From: Jeotgalibacillus haloalkalitolerans
GTDB lineage: Bacteria > Bacillota > Bacilli > Bacillales > Jeotgalibacillaceae
Assembly (NCBI RefSeq): GCF_034427455.1
Contig: NZ_JAXQNN010000002.1
Location: 744,001 to 808,000, forward strand
Direction: 5' to 3'
Length of the DNA stretch: 64,000 nt
Shown: in pieces, positions 17,957 to 26,998 of the stretch
Layout: every line of letters starts with the position of its first letter
How positions within the stretch are numbered: position 1 is the stretch's first letter
Program-made: the position numbers and the translations under genes
Notes under the pieces: model-generated
Database searches by the model: none
The model's input: the letters and a program-made list of their open reading frames with translations, nothing else
What the model was told of the DNA's origin: nothing

Positions 17957-18712
17957 TCAGAAAAAAAGTCCGCTGTAGACTGAAATGAGTTCCTGACCCC
18001 AGAAATACGCGATCACTGCGCCTGCTGCAATCGAGGGGCCAAAAGGTACAGGATCTTTCCTGGATTTCTTTCTCACATAAATGGCAACCAGCCCTGCAGC
18101 TGTCCCTATAAATGTTGCAATAAAGAATGATAGTAATGTGAGTTTGACACCCAGCACCAGCCCAATGACTGCGTACAGCTTGATATCACCACCACCCATA
18201 CCACCTTTCGATACGATGGCGATTAATAAGAGCAATGTAAAACCAACTGCCGCTCCAAGCAGTGCATCCCACCAGGGGGTTAAAGGTTCAAGTATTCTCA
18301 AAGGAAGAATGATCATAAGAAAAAACAGAAGAATTTTATCGGGGATCAGCATATAAGCGATATCCGTTACACTGATAATGAGCAGAAGCGAAATAAAGAC
18401 AAGTGCAACCAGTAACTCAACAGATAGGCCAACATAAGTATAAGCCAGTCCAAACAGGATTCCGCCTGAAACCTCAATGATCGGATAAACCGGTGAAATC
18501 ACTTTTTCACAATTTTTGCATTTCCCGCCTTGTATCAAATATGAAAAAACGGGAATCAGCTCTTTCCATGTCAGACGCTTTTTACACTGTGGGCAGGCTG
18601 AGCCCGGATATACAATCGATTGTCCTTCAGGGATTCTTAATCCGACTACATTAAAAAAGGAAGCCAGCAGCATCCCGGCAATTACAAAATAGGCTGTCAG
18701 TAAAATTGTCAT
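17957..18712 (-). CDS. comC: prepilin peptidase / N-methyltransferase
   Basis: This membrane aspartyl protease cuts the leader of type IV pilin-like proteins and methylates the new N-terminus. The 251-residue protein has the two CxxC pairs of full-length enzymes (CPQC near residue 40 and CKNC near residue 65), the catalytic aspartates in SVTDIAYMLIPD and GGGDIKLY, and about eight membrane segments. It is the last gene of the pilus operon and occupies the position of comC in B. subtilis. Whether it also serves competence pseudopilins cannot be told from the sequence. Confidence 0.95.
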   Translation of the reverse strand: MTILLTAYFVIAGMLLASFFNVVGLRIPEGQSIVYPGSACPQCKKRLTWKELIPVFSYLIQGGKCKNCEKVISPVYPIIEVSGGILFGLAYTYVGLSVELLVALVFISLLLIISVTDIAYMLIPDKILLFFLMIILPLRILEPLTPWWDALLGAAVGFTLLLLIAIVSKGGMGGGDIKLYAVIGLVLGVKLTLLSFFIATFIGTAAGLVAIYVRKKSRKDPVPFGPSIAAGAVIAYFWGQELISVYSGLFF

Positions 18713-18730
18713 TCGAGTGCTCCTGTTGGT

Positions 18731-19378
18731 TTATTCTGTTACACGATTACTTTTATCATGATAAAAATAGGCTGTCGCAGTAAGTTGAAGTACGATGGTT
18801 TGATCACTGCCGCCTGATAACAGTATTTGTTCATCAGTCAGTTGTTCAAACTCTAACCCTTCAAAATTCATCACTCTTTCAAGCCGCTCCATTTCCTTGA
18901 TGAACTGCTGAAGGCTGTTAAAGTCAGGGGAGCTGACTTCAGCAGTAAATGCCACTGACTGAAGACCTTCTCCGGGCGGTGTGACCGGTTCAGCTTCAAC
19001 TGCCTGATCATCTGCTTCGGTCACTTCTTCATCAAATATCAAAGGCTCAGGTATTTCTTCATCACCAAACTCCACAACGTCGATCTGAGTCCCGCTGACT
19101 AATTCCGCCGACTGCATCGCAAGCAGAATCTGATCTTCAGCTTTTGTCAGAGGCAATTTTTCTTCAATTACAACAGTTTCAGCATGTACTTCAGCAGGTC
19201 CTGTTGTGCTTTCAGCTTCAGCGATAATTAATTCACTCTCCAGAATCTCAGTTCTGGCTGTTAACGATTCATGATCAGCTGCCGCGGGTCTGACAAAAAA
19301 CAGATAAAAGACAAGGAGCTGAACAAAAAGTAAAAAAACTAAAGTGATAATAATTGCCTGTCTTTTAGTCAGTTCCAT
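18731..19378 (-). CDS. pilO: PilO-like inner membrane pilus assembly protein
   Basis: PilO pairs with PilN in the alignment subcomplex of type IV pili. The 215-residue protein has one N-terminal membrane helix (about 7-29, AIIITLVFLLFVQLLVFYLF), a coiled-coil stretch, an acidic low-complexity linker (about 110-140) and a C-terminal ferredoxin-like fold (FNSLQQFIKEMERLERVM). Similarity to the family is topological and weak in sequence; the call depends on its place after pilM and pilN. Confidence 0.8.
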   Translation of the reverse strand: MELTKRQAIIITLVFLLFVQLLVFYLFFVRPAAADHESLTARTEILESELIIAEAESTTGPAEVHAETVVIEEKLPLTKAEDQILLAMQSAELVSGTQIDVVEFGDEEIPEPLIFDEEVTEADDQAVEAEPVTPPGEGLQSVAFTAEVSSPDFNSLQQFIKEMERLERVMNFEGLEFEQLTDEQILLSGGSDQTIVLQLTATAYFYHDKSNRVTE

Positions 19379-19913
19379 TTTGCTGCCCTCCTGTCATAAA
19401 CTGAAATGAAAAAATATATCTCGGTATTTCTTCAAAATCGCCATCTTCATTTGGAAACTCTGTTTCTACTCTGTCTACTTCCGCAAGCTCAAACAGCTCT
19501 GACTGATAAAGCTTTGATGTATACTCAGCTCCATCGTTCATTGTCTCAAATTGAATCCTGCTATGTAATCCTGATTCTATCAGCTCAAAACTGACAAGTG
19601 ATGCATGTTCAGGCAGTAACCTGATCAACTCATCAAGATAAGGAGAAATATCGGAGGATAACGACTCCGCTCTTTTAAGTGCATCATCATATCCATTCTC
19701 TTCAATAACCTCCGGCTGTTCAAGAACCAAAAGTTCATTTTGCAGTCTTGTCTGTTCTAAAGACAGCTCCTGGTTTTCTGATGTGTAAGAAAAGTAGGTG
19801 ATGACCAGCCATATCCCCAGTAATAGCCAGACTACACCAGTAATGATCAAAGCCTGTTTCCCCCGTGATAAAAAAGGTTCTTTTTGAGGCAAAAGGTTTA
19901 TGTCATGGTTCAT
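19365..19913 (-). CDS. pilN: PilN-like fimbrial assembly protein
   Basis: PilN binds PilM in the cytoplasm through its N-terminal motif and PilO outside. The 182-residue protein starts MNHDINLLPQKEP, where INLLP is the conserved PilM-binding motif, followed by a membrane helix (about 22-43), a coiled coil and an outside domain. Its start abuts the pilM stop and its end overlaps pilO by 14 bases, so the three genes are coupled. Confidence 0.88.
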   Translation of the reverse strand: MNHDINLLPQKEPFLSRGKQALIITGVVWLLLGIWLVITYFSYTSENQELSLEQTRLQNELLVLEQPEVIEENGYDDALKRAESLSSDISPYLDELIRLLPEHASLVSFELIESGLHSRIQFETMNDGAEYTSKLYQSELFELAEVDRVETEFPNEDGDFEEIPRYIFSFQFMTGGQQNGTD

Positions 19914-20912
19914 TTACCGGCCTGCCTCCTTTTGCATTAACCCGATCAGTCCGGTATGCTTTGCTTTCAGACCCTGATGATAAGTATCCAGAAATGTCTC
20001 ATCTGTAATCGTAACAGGCAATTGATAATAGGATTCCAGCTTCTGCCCAATCTCTTTCAAGTAAGGGTTATCGCCTGTAAGGATGATTTCATCGATTTCT
20101 TTTTCACCTTTATGTAAAGAAAAACGGTAAAAATTCATTAACCGTTCGATTTCTGCAATCCTGTCTTCAAGCTGCTGCTCATAAAATGCCTGATCGCCGT
20201 GAAAGGTAAAATGGAGCTCCTCCCCGTCTCTCTCAGGCTTCCAGTCAGACAGCACCGTTTCAATTGACTGATACCGCATAAAATCAATCACGTTTTCTGA
20301 AAAAATGGAAATATTCAATGCATTTAAAGACCACTCGCTAATTAAATACGTTTTGCTTTTCTTCAGAAACTGAAGACTGTCTAAAAAACGGTGGATTGCT
20401 AAAGCTCTTATCTCAGCTGCAACAGGTTTCATCTTTACATCTTCAAATGCATTTGCATACGCTGTGATGTCTTCGTGCGGAGAGGCGAACAGGATACCAG
20501 GCGTCTCTCCCTGGCCGGTTCTCGACTTCGTTACCTGCTCCAGCCTGATCACATCGATTAGAGGATCTTCAAAAGGAAAATGAAGCGACTGACCGGCTTC
20601 CATCATAAAATATTCTTTGAGTGCCTCCTGTTTGATATCAGAAGGAATCATAACAGGTTTCATTAGAACGGAAGAGTCCGGCACAAAAAACTGAACGCGT
20701 GACTTCTTCAGGTCCCAGGAGTCCACCAGTTCTTTCATCAGTTCATAAAATTTCTGTTCATCGACAATCTGTCCATCTTCAATCATGCCAACAGGAAGAG
20801 GCTCTTCCCGCAGCGTGATTGACTGACCTGATCCTTTAGCGGAGGCAGCCATTCTAATGACGTAATCCTGGATCATGAGGCTGACTGTTTTTTTGGGTGG
20901 AAATAAGTTCAT
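19914..20912 (-). CDS. pilM: PilM-like actin-fold pilus assembly ATPase
   Basis: PilM is a cytoplasmic actin-like protein that links the assembly ATPases to PilN. The 332-residue protein begins with the strand VSLMIQDYVIRMAASAKG, has the FFVPDSSVLMKPVMIPS segment and the closing IIILTGDNPYLKEIGQKL-type nucleotide region (read here as EIILTGDNPYLKEIG). It starts the pilM-N-O block after a 200-base gap behind the pilin gene that holds a stem-loop. Confidence 0.88.
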   Translation of the reverse strand: MNLFPPKKTVSLMIQDYVIRMAASAKGSGQSITLREEPLPVGMIEDGQIVDEQKFYELMKELVDSWDLKKSRVQFFVPDSSVLMKPVMIPSDIKQEALKEYFMMEAGQSLHFPFEDPLIDVIRLEQVTKSRTGQGETPGILFASPHEDITAYANAFEDVKMKPVAAEIRALAIHRFLDSLQFLKKSKTYLISEWSLNALNISIFSENVIDFMRYQSIETVLSDWKPERDGEELHFTFHGDQAFYEQQLEDRIAEIERLMNFYRFSLHKGEKEIDEIILTGDNPYLKEIGQKLESYYQLPVTITDETFLDTYHQGLKAKHTGLIGLMQKEAGR

Positions 20913-20984
20913 TGGGCTGCGCTCCTTTTAAGGGTTTATAAGTAGGTAATCGTTTTTTAAAGTTGACTATTGATTTCCATTTCA

Positions 20985-21044
20985 TTGTGACTTCGCGAGC
21001 TAGCGCAGAGCCATAATCTTTTTACTCGCCCGCTCCTATCACAA
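20985..21044 (-). other. stem-loop between the pilin gene and pilM
   Basis: In the minus-strand transcript TTGTGA (21039-21044 side) pairs with TCACAA (20985-20990 side) and an inner GCGAG / CTCGC helix forms inside. No T-run follows. It sits in the only long gap in the operon, directly downstream of the pilin gene, where RNA processing or 3' end protection would alter the pilin to assembly-protein ratio (inference). Confidence 0.55.
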
Positions 21045-21112
21045 GATTCGCCGCTTTAAGCTTCAATTACAGCTAAGAAAATAAAGAAATCAATTTAATA
21101 CCTTCATATAAG

Positions 21113-21511
21113 TTAGTTTGTTGTATCAAGGTATGTTTCAATTGCGTCTTCAGTCACTGGGTCAGCTGTTATTTCAGTTATTCCATTTACTCCATGACCA
21201 GCAATACTCCACACATCAGTTGTTGCATCTCTAGTCACTGTAAATTCATCAGACCCTTGAATATAATCTGATAAATCGTCTTGATCACAACTACTTTCAC
21301 AATCAATCGTGTTATCAGATAGCTCAGCTAACTTAGCAGAGCTAATAATATTAAGTGCCTCAGCTGCTTCAGCACGTTCATCAGAATCATTAATAATACT
21401 ATTTACAATCGGCACTGCAATCGCAGCAATAATTGCAATAATAACGAGCACTGCTAATAATTCTACCAGTGTTAAACCTTTTTGATTTAATAGATTTTTG
21501 ATTTTTTTCAT
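21113..21511 (-). CDS. type IV pilin-like protein
   Basis: A 132-residue prepilin with a short basic leader (MKKIKNLLNQKG), the cleavage site G-LTLVE and a hydrophobic helix (LLAVLVIIAIIAAIAVPIV). Processing by the prepilin peptidase would leave a protein of about 120 residues starting with leucine. Two cysteines in DCESSCDQ could form a disulphide. It is the only pilin gene in the operon and follows a spaced-out leader, so it is probably the main subunit; this is inference from its place and lone status. Confidence 0.93.
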   Translation of the reverse strand: MKKIKNLLNQKGLTLVELLAVLVIIAIIAAIAVPIVNSIINDSDERAEAAEALNIISSAKLAELSDNTIDCESSCDQDDLSDYIQGSDEFTVTRDATTDVWSIAGHGVNGITEITADPVTEDAIETYLDTTN

Positions 21512-21598
21512 TTTAACTTACCCCCGAAATTTTTTTAGATGTTAGATGTTAGCCCCGAAACTCTTAAAACAGGATCACCTCCTTAAAATAATCATCGT

Positions 21599-22804
21599 TT
21601 ATAGCTGATCGTATAAAGTAAATAACGGAACCATAATGGCAAGTACGATAACGCCAACGACGGCTGCAAGTATGACGATCATGATCGGTTCGATCAGCGA
21701 TTTCAATGTATCTACGGTTCTCTCAACCTCTGCTTCGTAAAAATCCGCGATATTTTCAAGCATCATATCAAGTGTTCCACTGCGTTCACCGATTAAAGTC
21801 ATTTGATAGACCATCGGAGGGAAGATCCAGCTTTTTTCCAGAGGTTCCGACAGCGTTCCTCCGGTCTGCAGATTTTCTCTGGCTTCTGTGAGTACCTTTT
21901 CCATTGCAGGATGATCGATCACACGCTGAACGATGGTAATTGCCTGCAGAATAGGAACAGAGCTTGCAAATAGTGAAGACAGGGTTCTGGTCATTCGTGC
22001 GATCAGTGATTTTTGCAGCAGCGGCCCAAAAAGTGGGATCTTCAGCCATACAACTGATACTGAGTAACGGAACGAACCGCTTTTTTGCAGCGCTATGTAA
22101 AATCCGGTAATGATGCCTGCCAGCAGTAAAAAGAGCAGCCACCAGAATGATTGGACAAATTCACTCATGACCAGCACGCTTTTTGTAATCGCAGGCAATT
22201 CTGCATCCATCTGGGCAAACATGTCTGTAAACCTCGGTACAATTGTCGTCATCAGAAAAATGACGACACCAAATGTCAGGAACGTCAGCATGATTGGATA
22301 AGCTAACGCAGATTGAACTTTCTTTCTGAGGTTGTACTGTTTTTCAAAATAATCCGCAAGCCGTTCAAGTGTTTCATCAAGACGGCCTGACGCCTCACCT
22401 GCTTTGATCATATTAATAAAAATCGCAGGAAAAACTTTCGGATATTTCCCGACCGCCTCTGATAATGATGTACCGGTCTGAATATCATCTTTCACGAGAA
22501 GCAGTGTTTTTTGAAGCTGCTTGCCGGATAACTGTGATGCGAGGATCCCTGTGGAGTCAACAATTGGAATGCCGGCTTTAATTAAGGTTGAAAATTGTCT
22601 GCAAAACACAACAAAGTCTTTATGACTGACCTGAGGTTTCAGATAGATTTCCTTATGCAGAATGTTATTGGACTGTGAAATTTCGCGGATACTGATACCA
22701 TCTTCACGAAGCTTGGCAATCGCCTGTCTTTCTGAAATAGAATCAATTGTTCCTTTTTTCAGCGTGCCTTTTGACGTTCGGCCGGTGTATTTATAGATCG
22801 TCAT
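21599..22804 (-). CDS. pilC: type IV pilus inner membrane platform protein PilC
   Basis: PilC is the polytopic base on which the pilus is assembled. The 401-residue protein has two T2SSF domains (about 65-190 and 270-392), each with FCRQFSTLIKAGIPI-type and KAGEASGRLDETL/IGERSGTLDMMLE motifs, and three membrane segments. Its ATG overlaps the pilT stop by four bases. The short basic N-terminal region (YKYTGRTSKGTLKKG) is normal for the family. Confidence 0.96.
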   Translation of the reverse strand: MTIYKYTGRTSKGTLKKGTIDSISERQAIAKLREDGISIREISQSNNILHKEIYLKPQVSHKDFVVFCRQFSTLIKAGIPIVDSTGILASQLSGKQLQKTLLLVKDDIQTGTSLSEAVGKYPKVFPAIFINMIKAGEASGRLDETLERLADYFEKQYNLRKKVQSALAYPIMLTFLTFGVVIFLMTTIVPRFTDMFAQMDAELPAITKSVLVMSEFVQSFWWLLFLLLAGIITGFYIALQKSGSFRYSVSVVWLKIPLFGPLLQKSLIARMTRTLSSLFASSVPILQAITIVQRVIDHPAMEKVLTEARENLQTGGTLSEPLEKSWIFPPMVYQMTLIGERSGTLDMMLENIADFYEAEVERTVDTLKSLIEPIMIVILAAVVGVIVLAIMVPLFTLYDQL

Positions 22805-23847
22805 GAAAACTCACCGGTTTGCAGATGCTGCTGAACATCTTCATATTTTACTTTGCCTGCCTGCAGCAGCTGCTGGACAGACATTTGAAGGGTATGCATA
22901 CCGGACGCTCTGCCGGTTTGAAGAACGTTAGGGATCTGATGTGTTTTTTCACTGCGGATTAAGTTTGCCACTGAAGGCACGTTGATCAGCACTTCCGTTG
23001 CAGCAACCCTTCCGGAACCGTCTGCCGCTGTGAACAGTCTCTGTGAAATAACTGCCTGCAAGACAGATGCAAGCTGCGTCCTGATCTGACCCTGCTGATG
23101 AGGTTCAAATACATCAATAATCCGGTCAATTGTCTGTGAAGCTCCACTTGTGTGAAGTGTGGCGAGGACCAGATGACCTGTTTCTGCAGCGGTAATGGCT
23201 GTTGAAATCGTCTCAAGGTCCCGCATTTCCCCCACCAGAATAATATCCGGGTCCTGTCTTAAAGCAGAGCGCAATCCATTGGCAAAGCTTCTTGTGTCCA
23301 ACCCGACTTCCCGCTGATTCACCATTGATCTCCGGTGCTGATGGAGATACTCGATCGGGTCCTCAAGCGTAATCACATGCTTTGACTGTTCTCTGTTAAT
23401 ATGATCAATCATGGCAGCTAGTGTTGTAGATTTTCCTGAACCGGTCGGACCTGTTACTAAAATCAGCCCCTGCGGTTTTTTACATAAATCAGGAATGACA
23501 GCCGGAAGGTTTAAATCCCTGAACGCCGGAATGATATTTGTAATGACACGGATCGCAATCGCTACCGAATTTCTCTGGTGATAGGCATTCACCCTGAACC
23601 TGGAAACTTCGGGTAAGCTGTAGCTGAAATCAATCTCACCTTTTTGTATAAATTCATCCAGACGATGATCCGGAATTATTTCTTTGGCTATTCTCATTAA
23701 TTCTTTCGGCACGAACTTCTCTTCCCCAAGCTCCTGCAGCTTTCCATCAACTCTGCAAATCGGGGTGGACGCGACGGTTAAATGAAGGTCTGAAGCTCGC
23801 ATGCCGTGGGCTTTTAGCAAGAGTTGTTTAATATCGTATTGTTCCAT
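22801..23847 (-). CDS. pilT: pilus retraction ATPase PilT
   Basis: PilT is the hexameric ATPase that depolymerises type IV pili and so powers twitching. The 348-residue protein has Walker A GPTGSGKSTTLAAM near residue 132, the Asp box LEDPIEYLHQH, Walker B ILVGEMRDLETI and the His box GHLVLATLHT. The AIRVI segment marks it as PilT rather than PilB. Presence of a retraction ATPase argues for dynamic pili rather than a competence pseudopilus, which usually lacks PilT. Confidence 0.96.
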   Translation of the reverse strand: MEQYDIKQLLLKAHGMRASDLHLTVASTPICRVDGKLQELGEEKFVPKELMRIAKEIIPDHRLDEFIQKGEIDFSYSLPEVSRFRVNAYHQRNSVAIAIRVITNIIPAFRDLNLPAVIPDLCKKPQGLILVTGPTGSGKSTTLAAMIDHINREQSKHVITLEDPIEYLHQHRRSMVNQREVGLDTRSFANGLRSALRQDPDIILVGEMRDLETISTAITAAETGHLVLATLHTSGASQTIDRIIDVFEPHQQGQIRTQLASVLQAVISQRLFTAADGSGRVAATEVLINVPSVANLIRSEKTHQIPNVLQTGRASGMHTLQMSVQQLLQAGKVKYEDVQQHLQTGEFS

Positions 23848-23861
23848 TTCCTCTCTCCTAA

Positions 23862-25523
23862 CTATGACAACGAAGATACCCTCAGGATTTCTTTGATCGT
23901 AGTCTGACCCAAAGATGCTTTTTTGAGTCCGTCCTCATGAAGGAAGGACGAATGCTCCTTCATGTATTGTTTGATTCTCGCTGTACCTGCCCGGTTTACA
24001 ATCAGTTCTTTTAAACCATCATCCACACTGAGCACTTCATGGATCGCCATTCTGCCTTTATATCCTGTATGTTCGCATGAAGGGCATCCATTTCCCCTGG
24101 CTAATGAAACTGGTTCAATGCTATATGCTTTTAACAGCTCCAGTTCTGATTGATCCGGTTCATAACCGGCTTTGCAATCTCTGCAAACTTTTCTGACAAG
24201 GCGCTGGGCTACTACCCCTGACAGGGATGAAGCGATTAAAAATGGTTCAATCCCCATATCTGCAAGTCTTGTAATTGTTTCTGCTGCACTATTTGTGTGG
24301 AGTGTACTTAAAACCAGATGTCCTGTAAGCGAAGCACGAATCGCAATTTCAGCTGTTTCCTGATCACGTATTTCACCAATCATGACAATATCAGGGTCCT
24401 GTCTCAGGATACTCCTTAACCCTTTGGCAAATGTTAAGCCGACATCTTCGTTTACCTGAATCTGATTGATGCCATGCATCTGATACTCAACCGGATCTTC
24501 TACCGTCAGAATATTGACTGCTTCCTCATTCAGTTCATTTAAAGCAGCATATAGTGTTGAAGATTTCCCCGACCCGGTAGGACCGGTGATTAATATGATG
24601 CCATTTGGATTCTGGATCATTTTGATAAAGCTGTTAAAATTCAGCTCTGAAAAATCAAGGTTCTTCAGTGCTGTCAGTTTATTGGATAAATCATGCAGTC
24701 TTAGTACCATTTTTTCGCCGTAAACTGTCGGTAGCGATGAGAGGCGAATATCGACAGGCTTTTGGTTGATAATCGTTTTAATTCTTCCATCCTGGGGTAC
24801 TCTGGTTTCGGTTATATTCAGGTTACCCATGATTTTTAATCTGGCCAGCACGACATTTTGCATGTCTTTTGGTAAAGATCGCTCTTTACGAATGACCCCA
24901 TCCACACGGAACCTGACTGCAACCTCTGCTTCGTGAGGGTCGAAGTGGATATCACTTGCTTTTTGAGTTAAAGCAGATGAAATAATCTGATTCACGAGCC
25001 GTACCATCGGGGAATCAATATTTGTCAGATCTTCATCAGCGTCAGATTGCTTACCTGTTACGTCCATTAAGGCTGCATCCATTGAAGACTGCATTTCAAA
25101 GTACTGACTGACATACTTTGAAAGCTGTTCTTTAGTGGCGATACTCGGTTCTATTTGACACCCTGTTGCCATCCTCAGCTCTTCAATCGCAAAGTAATCC
25201 ATTGGGTCTGCCATAGCTGCTGACAGCTTATTACGATCCTTTTTTAAAGGTATAATCAGATTACTTTTTGCAAGCTCAGCCGGAATTAACTGAATCAGTT
25301 CAGGATCAATTTTAAATCTTGAGAGATCAACATGCGGTATCCCGAGCTGAAATTCAAGCACCTCAATTAACTGCCTTTCAGTAATCACATTTTTATTGAT
25401 CAGGTAATCCCCGAGTTTTTCATTATTACTTTTAGACATCAACGCTTCCTCAAGTTCAAATGATGACACCATACCGGATTCAACGAGCAAATCGCCAAGT
25501 CGTTTTCTTATAATTGAACTCAA
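23862..25523 (-). CDS. pilB: type IV pilus extension ATPase PilB (GspE family)
   Basis: PilB drives pilus polymerisation. The 553-residue protein has the N-terminal T2SSE_N domain (about 40-145, FELEEALM, GDYLINKNVI), Walker A GPTGSGKSSTLYAAL, Walker B IVMIGEIRDQETAEIA, the His box HLVLSTLHT, and paired CxxC zinc motifs (CRDC and CPSC). The start is taken as TTG at 25523, because GAGGTG lies seven bases before it. An earlier TTG at 25538 is upstream of that site and abuts the previous stop. Family length is normal. Confidence 0.93.
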   Translation of the reverse strand: MSSIIRKRLGDLLVESGMVSSFELEEALMSKSNNEKLGDYLINKNVITERQLIEVLEFQLGIPHVDLSRFKIDPELIQLIPAELAKSNLIIPLKKDRNKLSAAMADPMDYFAIEELRMATGCQIEPSIATKEQLSKYVSQYFEMQSSMDAALMDVTGKQSDADEDLTNIDSPMVRLVNQIISSALTQKASDIHFDPHEAEVAVRFRVDGVIRKERSLPKDMQNVVLARLKIMGNLNITETRVPQDGRIKTIINQKPVDIRLSSLPTVYGEKMVLRLHDLSNKLTALKNLDFSELNFNSFIKMIQNPNGIILITGPTGSGKSSTLYAALNELNEEAVNILTVEDPVEYQMHGINQIQVNEDVGLTFAKGLRSILRQDPDIVMIGEIRDQETAEIAIRASLTGHLVLSTLHTNSAAETITRLADMGIEPFLIASSLSGVVAQRLVRKVCRDCKAGYEPDQSELELLKAYSIEPVSLARGNGCPSCEHTGYKGRMAIHEVLSVDDGLKELIVNRAGTARIKQYMKEHSSFLHEDGLKKASLGQTTIKEILRVSSLS

Positions 25524-25538
25524 TGCGCTACACCTCAA

Positions 25539-26801
25539 TTACTTCGGATTATTTTCTTCCGGCTTTTTCACGGTAGGTTGACCGTTGTTTTTGCTGTCCG
25601 GCTGTTCTCCAGCTTCACCGTTGTCATTCCCGTTGTTTTGATCTTGATTACTTTCTTCATTCGTTATATCAGTCTGATCCTCTGTTTCATTTACTGCAGG
25701 TTCAGCTGACTGAGCAGGTGCTACTGAGGATACTTCAATAATGGTTGGAACTGGCGCGTAAAACTGCTTTGTCACACGAGAATCCTCTTCCACTACCTCT
25801 GAAGAAGCCAGCTCAACCCGGTATACCTCTACCTGATACCCGTCAGATCCCTTTTGAAGCTGCAGTTCTTCACCAGGTTCTAAAAGGTTGGAATATCGCT
25901 TAATCGTTCTTGGTTTTACAATATCGCTTTGCACCCGTTCAAGAATGTAAGTTGGCTGCTTTGCAGTGATGAGTGCTACTGAAAGCTGATCTCCTGCCGA
26001 CCTGCTTTCAATTGTCATAGAAAAGTCTGTCGGGTTATAGATTTTCAAATCTTTATTTTCCTTCAGACTGACTGACGCTTCGAACCCCGGTTTTGTATAA
26101 CTGGGCGGTTGAAGTGCTGCATGACGTTCAATGATCTTTGCATCACTTTGAAGGAAGAGCTGATAAAGCGCCGATGCTGCAACGAGCCCAGCTTCTGTAT
26201 CGTCAGCAATCATTGAGTTGAATGAAAATTGGCTGTCAGCATCTATTACCAATGATGATAGGAGATCAGCTGCTGCTTTTGCCTGAACGGATGACAGCTG
26301 AACGGTAATCGGCTGGCTGGCTGCAGTTTGTTCAGGCGCGTCCTGATTAAGATCCTGATAAACTAAGCGTTCAGCAAGCATAAGCAATTGTTCTTTAGTC
26401 TGTTCAACATTGATCATCTCTGAATAGTCAGCAAGATATGTATCATCCAATTCTGCAGTCAGGGGAAAAGTCACCTGGTCATTCCTCTCCCAGAATGCGA
26501 ACCATGGTGTATGTATAGCATTTTCTAAAGCCTGATAGCTTTGCTCAATGTCGAATTCGAACTGACTCCTTGGAACCTCAAAGCTTCCTCCAGGAAAGCT
26601 GACAAGAATTGGCCCGCTGCTTTTCCACTCTGCAATTGCATGTGCAGTATTTATCTTCATTTCTTTCACATGATCTCTTTCGATGGTAAAACCGCTATCT
26701 GCCGCTGAAATGGGACGATTACTCAGGTAAGTCACGGTACTGATGATCAGGAGAACTGCAGAAAAAAAGATCATTACCGGTTTTATGAATTTTTTCACCA
26801 T
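25539..26801 (-). CDS. VanW-like protein with possible G5-type domain, first gene of the pilus operon
   Basis: A 420-residue exported or membrane-anchored protein: signal/anchor helix (about 8-27), a peptidoglycan-binding-4-like middle, then a degenerate VanW segment (FSFNSMIADD, GLVAASALYQLFL, IIERHAALQPPSY, PTDFSMTIESRS). A G5-like stretch follows (EVVEEDSRVTKQF) and a low-complexity Gln/Asn/Glu-rich tail. The VanW part lacks the usual GGGxCQ stretch. The ATG at 26801 has AAGGAG at good spacing. It abuts pilB, so it is transcribed with the pilus genes. Function is unknown; a cell-wall role for pilus passage or anchoring is inference. Confidence 0.75.
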   Translation of the reverse strand: MVKKFIKPVMIFFSAVLLIISTVTYLSNRPISAADSGFTIERDHVKEMKINTAHAIAEWKSSGPILVSFPGGSFEVPRSQFEFDIEQSYQALENAIHTPWFAFWERNDQVTFPLTAELDDTYLADYSEMINVEQTKEQLLMLAERLVYQDLNQDAPEQTAASQPITVQLSSVQAKAAADLLSSLVIDADSQFSFNSMIADDTEAGLVAASALYQLFLQSDAKIIERHAALQPPSYTKPGFEASVSLKENKDLKIYNPTDFSMTIESRSAGDQLSVALITAKQPTYILERVQSDIVKPRTIKRYSNLLEPGEELQLQKGSDGYQVEVYRVELASSEVVEEDSRVTKQFYAPVPTIIEVSSVAPAQSAEPAVNETEDQTDITNEESNQDQNNGNDNGEAGEQPDSKNNGQPTVKKPEENNPK

Positions 26802-26969
26802 ACGTCCCACTCCTTTCTGCTTATCTTATATGTGTATTTTATCCTAAAATTCGCCATTAAAACTCAAATAATAAATTAAAAGTCTTATATAAAAGTGCTT
26901 AGACAATCCTCTATAAGTATAGAACGTATAAATTAACAGGACAACATCCGATTTGTAGTTCTTTATACA

Positions 26970-26998
26970 CAAAATGAGCATTTTTCACAAAATGCTCA
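26970..26998 (-). terminator. terminator after the GGDEF gene, containing its stop codon
   Basis: Stem GAGCATTTT / AAAATGCTC (26976-26984 with 26989-26997). The TGA stop (26996-26998) is part of the 5' arm in the transcript. The following T-run is short (TTTT). Confidence 0.7.

Noticed and set aside
20913-21112. Cyclic di-GMP riboswitch between the pilin gene and pilM
   Set aside because: The hairpin there lacks the conserved core sequences of both known c-di-GMP riboswitch classes.
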